Below the pieces are notes generated by a model. That model did not search any database. It was given only the letters and a program-made list of their open reading frames with translations, and was not told the DNA's origin. 64,000 bases of DNA, from the NCBI GenBank assembly GCA_003993805.1, contig RSEF01000003.1, positions 63,661,365 through 63,725,364 of the forward strand, written 5' to 3'. Shown here piece by piece: positions 23,530 to 35,749 of the stretch; positions within the stretch are counted from its first letter, which is position 1, and the number at the start of each line of letters is the position of its first letter. The stretch is from Himantopus leucocephalus. Taxonomy: Eukaryota; Chordata; Aves; Charadriiformes; Recurvirostridae. Made by a program: the position numbers and the translations under genes.

Positions 23530-26500
23530 GAGCAAACGTAACCTGCCACTGCAACAAGTTTTGTTTTGTTTCCGCTATTCATAATATGAATCAGATCCTT
23601 GTTGGGTCATTGCTTATTGCATTATGTTGGGACACAAAAGGAGAAATATGCTTTTGAAACAGATTTTTTTTTTTTTTCCCCCTTTAGGAAGCTCTAAATA
23701 GCTCCTAAGAGAGCTGCACCGTACCCAGGAGGACAGCACAAAACCACAGTTGTGGTTTCTTCCTCCTCCTTCAAGGAATTCAGGCTCACTGGTACCTTTA
23801 TTTTTTCATTTTCAGATGGGAGTTGGACTTGCTGTTACCCCAGCCACTGCTCGACACAGATTACACAGGATGGGGCTGTAATCACAGCAGAAGGCAAGTC
23901 CTTTCACATCCCTGCGCTTCGCGTTTCCCCATCAGTGAAACACACCAAGTTATTTTTCATCCAAATGGCTTCTAAAGGAAAAGCTGGCTTTTCAATCATA
24001 TTACATTTTCTTTGGAAAGTGCGCATGACCGACAATAATTAAGTTAGACAAAATCAAAGGGAAAGTTGAGACAATTCCACCTCAAATTGAGAACCACAGA
24101 ATACTCTGAAAGCAGCTGCAGGATGGAAAAGGCAACTGCAAGGCAGCTTTGAAAATGTAGCAGAAATCATCCCGCAAGAAAACCAGCAAAATTTAATTGT
24201 TTAGATGCTCAATGATCCATCACCATCTACCTCTGCCAGGACACGAGGTCAACAGCTAAACTTTTGCTCCCCCAGATCATCCCCGTCTCGGCTGAGCATC
24301 CTGGAAGATCCCTCCCATCTAAGGTCACTTCAGGTTGGTGAAAACATGCGCATAACCCCTGGGAGAACCATCTCTGGAAGGGACACCCGCAGCACGTGGA
24401 CACATGGACATCTCTGGGCAGAACAAAACCAGGCGCAGCCGCATGGGCTCCTGACTGCAAAAGCAGATGGGAGTTTGGGCAACTATTTTTACAGGAAACA
24501 TGACGGTGCTCTCGTCTCCTGGAATAACCTTTCTGATTGAGAAAGGCTTGGATCCCAGTTTTCCCAGGTTTGACTAAGTGCTCTGGCCAGTCAGCCGCGA
24601 CGCGGGCACCGAGCGCCATCACCACTGGCTCATAAAACCAAGGGATGCTCTTCTTCCACAGCAAGAGAATAACCTACGTCCAGCAAACTCCTCCAGGCTG
24701 CTATTCCCGGGTTAATAGAAGCAGATGCGAAGCTTAACTCAGAGGGGTGGAATCTGGGGATGGGTCCTACCTTCAAAACATCCAGCTAAGTCCCCTTCCC
24801 TCTCTGCCTTAGCATGGGGTGAGTTTGTCAGTGGACCTCACTGTATCTGGAGTGCATTTTCTCTCATGGGAGCATTATTAGGGCCTCTCAGTTGCCTCCT
24901 GGTACTTCACTCCCAGGTGCTGCAATGATGCAGCTTGAAATGTCCATTCCCTTTTGCAGATGTGGCCATTTACCCTGCAAGCTCCCAGCACACGTATATA
25001 AACGGAACGGAACCAGGGGACGCTGTTATCTGTTACAGCGAGATAACCGCAGTCATTACAGACATCCTCAGTTTCACCAGTACGCATTGACTCAGAGGAG
25101 CATTTAGGAGAAAAATCACATCAAACGCAGTGCATTCTGCAGAACTCCAGTCCCCAGAAACAAAGGTAGGGCGGTGAAATCTGTCTGAACACGAGCAGCT
25201 CTAGAAACCCCTCCTCGCCTGGAGATATCCCCCTTGATAAAGGCAGTGTGACCTGGGTCAGGAGCGTGGAAAAAGATGGATGTCGTTCGGCTGGAGTGTT
25301 GCAACCTCCTGCAGATAAAACCTCTAGGGCAAGACTCCAGAAATAAACAGAATGGAAAGCTGCCAAATTGGGGGTAGATTTGGGTCCTTTTTCATAGTCA
25401 ACGACTTCAAACTCCTTGATCTTAAAGGAGCATGAAGCAGAGAGATATTTTGTTTTCTTAAAATAAATAAATTAAAAAAAATCACAAAGGAAGACAACAA
25501 GAACGACTCCGATGTTTTTAAAAAAAAAAATAAAATCAATCTCCAAACATAACTTTAGTTCCCTTTTAAATTAACAGCAGTGCTATTATTTCTGCCAGCG
25601 AAAGGTTTCAGGTTAACGGCGTGGATACTGAGCCCCTCCGTGATGAGAAAGGCAGATTTTGCACAGCGGTCTCTTACCCGTAGGAAAATGCAATCGCAGG
25701 CTCTAACGTCTGGCCCACAGGCCACCAAAAGAGCCGAACGATGGCACAGGTTTTTCTGCCAGCCCACACTGCAACTCGAGGCGATACCTTCCATACTGCA
25801 TTAACGCTGCACTGAGCCAACTGATCTCCTCTTCCAACGCCAGCCACAAAGCCATGGCTGAAACAATGACATACGCGCAAAATAACTTTCTTCCCTCCAC
25901 CACTTTTCTTTCCCCAAAGGCGAGAGAGAACTTGGTCCAAAAGTAAGTTTAGCTTAGGACGCCGATGGATAGGAGATTGGCGCAAGCCAAAGCAGGGAGA
26001 GTCGAGACCATTTAGTTAAGACTCTTTGGGTAGAAGGAGTGCGTGGGAAAACATGGACATCTATGATAAACAGCCCTGAACTGTTGCCTCCAGGCCCAAG
26101 CTGGCTCCCACGGATCCATCCGGAGTGCAAACACAGCACGGACACCCTCGACTCACCTGTCTGCAGAGCCAGCATCGTTATGGCGGATTTATTACCACAA
26201 TCTCACAGTCACACCACATCCCAAACCAGTCCAGGTGTCTAAGCCTGCAGCAGGGTTTATTTGCAAAGGGATAAATGGTTTAAGGAGAGCAAAGGGTGGA
26301 TTTCCTACTCTGAACCAGTGCAAGCAATGCAAACTCCTGCAGAAATGGGTACACTGGAAGAAATCTGTTATTAGTAGCCCACATCCTTTGACACAGCATG
26401 TCTCTGTCCGTCTCCAAATCAATCAGCTCAGAGATGAATCTTTATTGAGTGTCAAGATGTTATTATAGGTATTACATACGTATTAATCCAGGCAGCTTTA

Positions 26501-27030
26501 AGGAGATCTCTACAGACCGCCAACAGAAAACCCATCAAAGTAACAGGATCGCTTCAGTGCTGAAAGAGACACATGATTTATCTCTATGGGTACATCTTTG
26601 TGACATACCACTTTGCTGCACAGAGCCAGGCAAGTTATTAGATTGGGCTGTTAATAGCTAATTTAGCTGCATCATTGCCTTAGCACGGGGCTCCACATGC
26701 TCTGTAGCACTCATGTTACTGCCGCTCATTCAGAGGATGTTTAGTGCATCTGTTTGGTGCTGGACTGTGCTCTGCAGACAGCCTTCACGACACTACGCAG
26801 CCAAGGTCATTTCTAATAATTTTTAGCACACAGGAAGACGTGATAAAATTAACAATAAAATTAACTGCAAAATGGCAAAAAAAAAAATATCAAAGTTAAG
26901 GAGAAAAAATACAAAGGATGAGAAAAGTGCCATTCAACCATTATGTATTATATGCAAACATCTAGGGGAGAACTGCTACAATAATTTTATTGTTTGGGTA
27001 AAATTGGCAGTATGGTGAAGAAAATATTGA

Positions 27031-27053
27031 TTTGTTTGTTTGTTTGTTTGTTT
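27031..27053. repeat. (TTTG)n microsatellite
   Basis: Five perfect TTTG units are followed by TTT and then TTATTC. It lies in AT-rich intron sequence. Confidence 0.95.
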
Positions 27054-30000
27054 ATTCAGGCAGTTTAGTGTTAGCCAGACCATTCATTTACAACACTGTG
27101 GGCTTGCTGTCCTCAGTCACCATGGCTCGTACTGCCTGAATAAGAAACTACTGACAGTAACCCCAAAGCCCCCCCGCAGCAAACCCCGTACAGCTCTGGT
27201 ACGGGGAAGGGGAAGGCATGGAGAGGCACAGGGAATAACGCACTGGGGGTTGCCCTCTAAACTATGCAAGACTCCACGTAACGCCACCGCACAAACACGA
27301 AGACAAAAGACACAGGGAATCTCTCTATAGGAGAATATCCCCTCCAGTACCATCCAGTCTCCGCAAGTACTGATCCTGCTATCAGAGGATTTCAGAAATT
27401 GTGGAAAATTATCAATTCCTATAAAACACACCCAAATTGATGGGAATGTCTTGATCTGGCCTCATCCTAAAGCCTCCTCTGTTCTTCACTACACTGTTAG
27501 AGAACCCAGCCAGATAATTTTATTACCAGCTGCTTGCGTGATTGATAGTATTTCCTGCTAATTACTCACGTAGCAATAACAACAAAATCGTAGTGCTTGG
27601 GAGAAATAGCAGGCAGTCTGAACGCATTCAGTGACTAATAGAAATTGAGCTATTCTCTTGGCATCAGAGAGGTGGAGAGAGTCACAATTCCTGGAAGATA
27701 AAGTACATGGATGACACATTATTTGAAACAACCTCCTATCACTGGAGTATTTCACAAATAGCTTTGATGCATCTTAAAGGAACACAAAAAAAAAAGTAAA
27801 TCAGGATTGAACACTAACGTCCAAAAGCATGAGATAGTAGAAGGATGGTGTTTTCCTGGTACTTCAGCCTCCTCTACAGTACAGCAAAAGCCTCGAAGAG
27901 ACAGAGCTCAGAGTGGGCTTCAGAACGCTCATTTTCCTGCCAGCTGCAAAATATCCTCTGCAGTCTTTAAATATTTCACAACTACACTACTTGGAGCTAC
28001 TGTAGTGATTGAGGCATTTTTTAAAGTGCCATTTTTTGCCATTAGAGAATAGAAACCGTTATAACCATTATCTTCCTGAAAAAGGTACCCCCCCGCAACC
28101 ACAACTACTGGGCAGATGAAACTTCTGCAATACTTAGAAGAAACACTTTGAACCAAAGATTAAAAAAAATGCAGGCAGCCCTGCCGAGCACCCAAAATGT
28201 GTCCTGCAACAGAACCGCCGCTTGATGGCAGTGCACAGCACCGATCTTTGCACAGAACAAAATTAATCGCAGTTTATTTCATTTTCTACTTACGTACAAT
28301 ATGGCATCGCTGTCCTGCGCACGGCGGAGGACGAGCGTTTGCAGAGCCACCGCCTGCAGCACGACCCCGACAAGCAGACAGGAGGCACTGCAGGTAGAGC
28401 CCAGGAGATCTGGGAGTTTATTTGAAAAAATCACGCCTTCCATCAAATTGACGTCTTCATAACCACGACCCTCACAGCGGCTCTGCTGCCAGAACTGCCT
28501 CGAGTCTAACAAAATGACTGTCAGCACTTCGTTACAGAAAATAAAGTGGGGACGTGTATCTTGATTGATAAGATGGGAAATTTGGTTTGTCATTCTAAAG
28601 GTAACATCAGAATATTTATAAACTCTCTATATAAATACATTCCACAGAAGAAGAGTAATTGAAAAGTATTTTCATCCTCTTAAACGCCAAGTCCTGATCT
28701 CTGTTGCCCACTCCTCCTGAGAGGAGGGGAGGCAAAAGTGCCAGCCAACACTGGGGATGGGACGCAATCTCTTAGCGTCCTTCCAGATATTAACCTGCTC
28801 GTTGGCCATCACGAGAAAGAACGAACCCTAAATTCAGAGCCTAAGAGGTGTTTGTCATTTCACCCAGTTCTTATTAAAACTCTTTGTGTGACAATGTAAG
28901 GATTCCTTCTGCATTTTCAGAAAACAGACTGATGCAATCTAATAACTCCCCAAACGAGGGGATGGTTGTCTCCTCTGCCTTCCCACCCCTACCCTGTACC
29001 AGCTCCAGTGTCCTTCTTCTGGAAGCTGTATTATTTAAAGTTCGCACGTAACGCTGTGAAGCAGTTGTGACTTAAGGGCAGAATTTCAGACAAGTGCTCC
29101 AGACTTTGTTTAAGCCAGTCCATTTATTGTTTACCAGCACATTTATACCCACAAAACAGGATCACAGAAGAAAAGATCAAATAGATAGTTATGGGAGGAG
29201 GACCTGCAACCCAAATCACCAGCATCTTCAGTTTCAGATAATATGGAAGAAGCATTGAGAAGGGGCCTCTCAGCTGCAATTTAGTCAATGGCTGAAGGAA
29301 GGCGATGCTAATGGTCGGGAGACCTCTTCCAACTTCTCCAGCCAAAGCCGCCTTCAGTAAGTGCACAGAAGTGCCCGTTTCACAAGCAGCCCTATACTAA
29401 CATCACACAGATCTCATGAGCTAGCGAATGCCTCTCTTAAGAGGAGCAAGCCAAGCGAACAGTCTCGCGATAACCAGTCTGTGCAACCTAAAGCCTTCAT
29501 TTGGGCGCCCGGGAACTGGGAAGCAGCAGGCAGCTTGCCAGAGCATGGTGCGGAGCTCAGGTGGCAGCTGCCAGACGCCCATTTCAACAGAAGGGGTGAC
29601 TTCTTGCGTGAAGTAGACCAGTATTTGGGAAGTGAAAGATGAAAAGAATCTGGATCAAGGACCTAAGTAACGAAAACTTAAAAGACGAGGTCAGGCACAG
29701 TTTAGTGAGGAAACTATTTTGCCTGCAGAATGAAAGCAGAACCAGACAAGTTGCAATGTGCTTCTCTCAAAAACTCAGTTTATTCAGGCGCCCCAACCAA
29801 CTTTCTTAAAACCAACGAAGAAGCAGGTTCTGCCACAAGCAACACAAGCAAATACTTTATTTGTAAAAGGTGCTCAGAGGCCTTCCACTCATTCATAATT
29901 CAAAGACATTTTGAAGGTGGGGCAGAAAACTACTTTGTCATTAAGAAGAAATCAAGTACCCAACAAATAAAAGACAAGGGGTTTATCAGATCCTCTCACC

Positions 30001-33000
30001 ACAGAGCTGAACTAAACATCAAGGCTGGTTCTCCTCTTGCCTAAGGACCTCAAGAGAAAGTAAGACTGGGCTTCTCTACAGTCATTTTCGTGAGAAGTCC
30101 CCACATCAAAAGCATGCAAGGTATGTTCTACTTTTTCTGCTGGACTGATCTCAGATATTCAGGCATCGCAGTGGCCTTTGTCACCACAGATGCCACTAAG
30201 CAAACACATTTAATGTTAGTAGAAAAGTAACTAAACCACAGCTGCCAGCCTCATGACAACATTTTACTGTAGGATTATAAAGGTATTTCATTTTGTCCTT
30301 TTGTCCCTTTGGTAGAGATTTCTGAAGATCATTAATTATTCGGCACACAATAGCGCACAAGTCACACCTGAGATGGTTTCAGCCGTGGTAACAAGCCGGC
30401 GGCCAGGCAGGTATGTCTGCACGACACCTCGCTGCACTCACGGACACGGGGAACCACGGCACTTGGGACAGACGCTGCTGCCACAAGCCTCAAGCTCTCT
30501 GTGTTGCGACCGTATAATCCTTTAATATTTATTCAAAAGAGGTTTTTTTCTTAAAACATGAACATCAGTGGTTATCGCCATTGTTTTTCTCAGGAATACA
30601 CAGTGCATTTCAGCAGGGCATCATTCTGTGTAAGAGATATATATAAGGGAGACAAAAACATTCTAAGCATTATCCTTTTCTTCTCATTTTAGATTATAGC
30701 AGGACACTCTGGGAAATCTACAGGAGTAGTTCATTCATTAACAGAAGAGAGGACCTACTGTACCCAACACCCAGGTTATACTAAAAGGGGGTCAATGCAT
30801 TCTTTCTGAGGCTTTTGAAGTTCATACTTCATTAAGTTGCATGACATTTTGGCTTGGAAGTGGGAGCTCTCATCTCTATCAAAACTCTCCTTGAGAAACT
30901 CTGCAGGTTACACAGCTCATAAGTGGCAGTTTATACAAGAGACTCCATCCACAGCCCTGATTAAAGACCAAAGTCAATGGCAGCATTTTTATCAATTAAG
31001 TGTTTGCCCTCCCATGCAATCACCAGTTATGACACATTTGGGTTTGTCACTCCAAATAACGTGGGCACACCTTAGACAAACCATGCAGAGGAGGAGTGCT
31101 GTGATTTAAAACAAGTTTGTTCCTTTTAATCAAAAAGGAAAAAGGAAAAAAGTTTGCAGCAATACATCATCCTTCTCCAGCTGCTAATCTTTTCCATTTC
31201 ACACCCACTGATCATTATCACGGTGAAAAAACATTCCTGTCTTAAAGGCAGATCTAAGGTTGTAGCCTTGGTAGTAATCAAGAGAAGATGACACTTAATG
31301 CCTCCCAACTTGTCCCCTGCATGTTACTCCAGTCCTGTTCCAACACATTCGGACCCAATACTGCTTCTAAAAAAGAAACCAACACTGATTCCAGAGCGGC
31401 AGGAGATGTGAGTGGGTTAGAAGAACAATCAGGAACGTTATAAAGATCCCATAGCTAGCAGAGGCTGACGTCAGAAGCCATGCAGGTCACTTTTGAAGTA
31501 AGATTTTCAGGACATTGTATGCAGCTGAAGACTCGACCTTGATCATTCACTCACGTGCACTCTATATTTATTAAAGTTAGGTTAGAAATAAGGACTCAGC
31601 TTGTGATCCTTGATCCTTTTGCAATTAAATCTCCTGCTGAATACTCTGCTGGATTCTTAATTAATGATAACATTTATAAAAAGATCAACACTTCGCCTTT
31701 ACAAAGCTCTTTCCCATTTTCTTTCTCTTGCCTGGATGTTAGCAACAGTTGAGTTTAAGCTAAGTGACTAATTTAAATTATTATTTAAATTATTAATCCT
31801 GCACCCGAAGAAATAAATGTATATTAAGGTTGTTGTATTACAGAATACCCCCTTTTCCACAAAATATCCATAGTTGCACCAAAGACTATGTAAAACATGA
31901 TCCATATAACAACACACTGGAAAGAAGACAACCTATGAGAGCAGCAGCAACAGAAATCAGATACACTCAATCCAGCCAAATGACAGTTGCTTTTTGTAAC
32001 TGTAACCCACGCTAGTGAAAAAGCTGGGAGATCAAGCTCGTTCTCTGCCAAAATACTCCCCGTGCTATGCTGATCATGGCTCTGGAGACCACCTCTGCAT
32101 TCAAGTCAAGGTTGCATCACAAAATTTAAGACCACTGCTATAACAGGCAGAACTCGAACCTTCATCATCAGTTATGTGAACCTCCAGCAGACTTTGCCAA
32201 CGACTTTCCCACTCTACTACACTACTTCAGAACATCGCTGCTGGCAGCAAGACAGCAGCTCATGTTAGTACCCAATCGAGAGAAGAGGGTTTGAACAGCT
32301 TTATTTCAAATCCACATCACAATATCAAGACACAGACTCTGCCCAGTGACACTGCCTTTTATAAAGGCAATTAACGTGTTGACAGTGGTACAGACGGGAT
32401 AGCTGCTTAACCTACAGCCTATTTAAGCACCAGCGTTAATGGTATCGCACCCTGGTGAACCCTCCCCGTGCTATATTGAGGAACACTTGGCTGCTCTATC
32501 TCTTCTGGCCCGAGCTCCTCCGCCCCATGACCATGTTGCTGTGAGCAGCACCAAGCTCCGGGGACGGGAAAGCCCGTTAAGCAGCATTAAGGGCAGGTAA
32601 CGAACAGCTCTGGGCAAGAGATACAATACCCCTGGGAGGGGAGGACCAACCGAAAAAGGCAAGCAGCTGTGTGTTTGCAGAGGAAAGGCTGAGCTCCTGT
32701 CCCAGCCCAAACCTGCAGCAATAGAACGCTTCGCGCCGGTTCCTGCCAACCTCATCGACCAGCGAACAGACAGGCAACGCTTAAACGGGACCGACTAATT
32801 TAATCACAAAACCACGCTACTCATTATTACTACAGGACGTGTTTTCCACCTTATCTCTTAATCTTTAGACTTACAAAGGCCAATAGTCTCATCACTACAG
32901 GCTGTGACCTCCCAGTGGTCACAAGCTCTGCGGAGGCACGACAGCTGATTTTTATAGAAGAGGCAAATAAAAGCCCAAGCAGCCAAAAGAAGGTACCAAG

Positions 33001-35040
33001 AAGGATGCAGCAGGTGGTCCTTTCTCTGTTTATGTGTAATGAATAATACGGGAATCTTTATCGCTCTATTAGTGCATATGTGGAAGTACCATCTTTTCCA
33101 CCACCCACAAAACTTTGGTCCCAAGTACACCAGGCACCTCAGGTTCCCAAAAAACTTTTCATAATTGTAAGGTATTAATCTGGGCAACCTGGTAATTACC
33201 ACATAGGATAAAATGTGCTCTAGCTCTTTAATTGGCTTCCAGGAACTAAACTGGAGAGTTTTTTTAAACATCATTTTTTCACTTTTTCCTCCAAAAATGA
33301 GCTCAGTAATGCTGCTTATGATAAAAACAGCTACCAAATGGAGCTTTCAGGATGAAACTCATAGATTTAAAAAATTAATAAGCAAAATTAAGTCATCTTG
33401 AATCTAAACTATTGGCTTAAACAAAGAAGAGCATAAAGGATGCAATACAAAGGTGTCAAGAACAACAGGGTAAAGCTGGGGGGAAGCAATTTTTCCCAAA
33501 CGTATGGAGATCCCCTGACCTGTGTGTATTGCCTGTTATTTTCAGTCGTTTAACTTCACAGAGATGAAATTCCTTATGGGGAAATTCACAGGATACTGTC
33601 CTCAGTGACTTGAAAACAAGCTCAAGGAGCCTTTCTTTCTACGCAGAAAAGGGAGTTGACATCACGTTGAAGCAGGAACCTGGTGAGGTTTGGTATTCAC
33701 CTACCAATGGCCAGGCTGCAAGACTGTTGTGTCTGCCTTTTGAAAAACAGAAATACCAGGAAAATACATTTTTCTTTATGTTCTGCTCACACCTAACAAC
33801 TCAAGATGAGCTGAGCTGTTAATTAACAACAGGTGGAAAACAGAACAACTTCAAATGTACAAAGCATTTATCCTGAGAGCAAACAGGAAGACTAAATATT
33901 GAATTTTCAAGGTCCTTGAGTTTCTCTTTTTGCGCCCCCCCCAAGCTACCAAAATGTGTTTGTTTTGAAAGGGAGACAATTTGTGTATACACCTGACCAG
34001 CAGAGGAGGAGGAAGAGAGAAAAGGGAGTCACTGATGTATTAATAATGTTGTCATCAACTTATTTGCATTGCAAAGAAACGCTATACTGAGTGCCATATA
34101 ATCATTATACGCTACATTTGACCTCAGCACAGTCCTCTTCACTATCACATGAGAATGAGGACTTTTAAGTATACCACTCCAGTATTACACATTAAATACA
34201 AACCCACACAAAACGGTGGGAAAATAAACTAAGTCAGAAGATAAGACTGGGAAAACAAAGCCTCTAGATTAGTTAAGTCATAGGCTGTTCAAAAGACATA
34301 AGGATAATTTGATCCTGCTTTCTACCATTCATGTTTTTCTACCGTAGCATCTACATCAAGTATGTGCACGTAAGTTTCATTCTCTTTTAATGTGTCCTAA
34401 GTTTAAATTAAGCTTCTTCAAAGTCAAGGTGCATTCAGTATGTTTGTGATTTAACAAATTTCAGGCAACGTTTAGTTTCACAGTAACACAGAATATGGTG
34501 GCGTACGCCAGAAAAGCCATTCTCCCAAAGTCAGGTCACACTACGTAATGTTTTAATCTTGCTTCAAGCACAAGACTTACTGCAGTAAGTGGGGAATAAA
34601 TTCCAATACGAACTTCCAGCTGGTAATTAAAAGTAGGCAAAATTTAAAAGCTTCCATGGCATTAAAGCTCGATATGATCCATTATTTACCGCACACAACA
34701 CTTTCCAAGATACAGGTCTATCACCTGCTCTAATCGTTTCTCCTTCCTTCCCCTTAAAAGCCACAGCTGCAGGCAATTTTCCCTCCAAATTTTCCCTCCT
34801 TGCATCCGGCTCTACCCCAGTCAGCGAGGTCTGTGGGCAGGACCAGGTGCCCGGGACGGCTCCACCAGCTAACCCTGCTCTGAGCACGGCGGGGCTGTAT
34901 GGAAAGCAAACGGTTACAAACCTGGCTGGCGGCTTTGGCACGAATCTCACGCACGTGCGTACACCCCCACGAATCTGACAGCCCCCCTGTTCTGCGACAA
35001 AGCTGCTATTCAAGAGCGAGAGGAAGCTTGCTCCTTATTA

Positions 35041-35300
35041 GCGTAGCCATCGAGGTTACAAGCTTCCAGGAGGCTGACGTAAACCATCCCCTGCCGCAGC
35101 GCTCGCAGCGCAGCCGAGCCCTTCGCTGCTTCCAGTTCCTCCCTGCCACGTTTAAAACTCCGACCAGAAAAATATTATCACAGCGGGCAAGCACTGCACG
35201 CCGGGATGCCCGATTTTCCGCCCAAGGAATTTCTTCTTACGGCCTCTCCACACGTCAGGTCGCACGAGCACCGCCGTGCGCTCGAGCACGCTTTGGGGAG
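35041..35300. promoter_or_regulatory. CpG-dense patch next to the first coding exon
   Basis: I count about 25 CpG in 260 bases, far above the AT-rich surroundings. It starts about 270 bases inside the intron behind the AKAP13 start-codon exon. It could be a small CpG island or promoter-like element. No TATA box or defined start site can be assigned, so the role is a guess. Confidence 0.35.
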
Positions 35301-35565
35301 GAAAAAACCAAAATAAAAGCAGGGGGATGCCAGCACGGTGACAGCACTACAACACGTCTTAAAACTTCTTTAAAATTGTCTGCTGGAAAGACAGAGGAGC
35401 TCTGTGACTTACCTCAGCGCTACCACCGAGCATTTGCAATTCAACGAATACCAATAAGGTCTTCGGGGAGCAAAGAAAAAAGGAGCAGCATCTCCAAAAA
35501 GGGTGGAGGGAAGCATTTTGGGTAAATAGCAAGAGAGGAAAAAACTGTTTAAATTTTGTACTCAC

Positions 35566-35610
35566 ATATAATGGAGCTTGCTGTGGATTAAGTTTCATGA
35601 CCTCAGAACA
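35566..35610 (-). CDS. AKAP13: AKAP13 first coding exon (residues 1-11)
   Basis: This 45-base exon holds 12 bases of 5' UTR and 33 coding bases (35566-35598) that read MKLNPQQAPLY. The ATG has a G at -3, an acceptable start context. The exon is entered through a pyrimidine-rich acceptor ending TTTGTTTCAG and left through a consensus donor GTGAGT, in phase 0. Because it starts at an acceptor, at least one non-coding exon and the promoter must lie upstream, at higher coordinates. This agrees with my recollection that mammalian AKAP13 begins translation in its second exon. A 100-N assembly gap begins 39 bases upstream of the acceptor, so part of the upstream intron is missing here. Confidence 0.95.
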
Positions 35611-35649
35611 CTGAAACAAAAAAGAAAAGACAAATTTAAGATTTTTTTT

Positions 35650-35749
35650 NNNNNNNNNNNNNNNNNNNNNNNNNNNNNNNNNNNNNNNNNNNNNNNNNNN
35701 NNNNNNNNNNNNNNNNNNNNNNNNNNNNNNNNNNNNNNNNNNNNNNNNN
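35650..35749. other. Assembly gap, 100 N
   Basis: There are exactly 100 N, starting after a run of T on plus and lying 39 bases upstream of the first coding exon's acceptor. The homopolymer may have stopped the contig. Confidence 0.98.

Larger units (their letters stand above)
18394..35565 (-). other. AKAP13 intron, about 17.2 kb
   Basis: This phase-0 intron lies between the first and second coding exons. It contains a CR1 3' end at 20049-20218, a degenerate CR1 scrap near 21070-21128, a 12-base triplicate repeat at 23494-23529, a TTTG microsatellite at 27031-27053 and a CpG-dense patch at 35041-35300. Two long chance-like frames lie here: 208 codons on plus (34899-35525) and 159 codons on minus (32858-33337). 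I see no other exon. Confidence 0.85.
2683..35610 (-). other. AKAP13: AKAP13 gene, 5' coding part (partial; four coding exons)
   Basis: Four minus-strand exons at 35566-35610, 18246-18393, 7666-7962 and 2683-2866 join into one open frame of 220 codons plus two bases. The start MKLNPQQAPLY and the later stretches QDEAYDAAQFLAT and ETLMHFAVRLGLLRLTWFLL are ones I recognise as the AKAP13 (AKAP-Lbc) N-terminus. AKAP13 is known as a large cytoplasmic scaffold that binds PKA regulatory subunits and activates RhoA through a C-terminal DH-PH module. Those parts are encoded beyond the low-coordinate edge of the window. Intron phases run 0, 1, 1, then 2 out of the window, and every boundary is GT/AG. 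The closest relative, ARHGEF28, has a similar N-terminus but matches less well from memory. Identity is recognised by eye, not by a database search. Confidence 0.95.

Noticed and set aside
32140..32215. Possible minus-strand tRNA-like element with a GGTTCGAGTTC box.
   Set aside because: The T-arm does not pair properly and the acceptor stem does not close, so box resemblance alone is not enough.
32858..33337. 159-codon minus-strand frame, the longest on that strand.
   Set aside because: No domain, repeat or family resemblance, no paired splice sites, and the composition is like translated intron. Consistent with chance in 64 kb.
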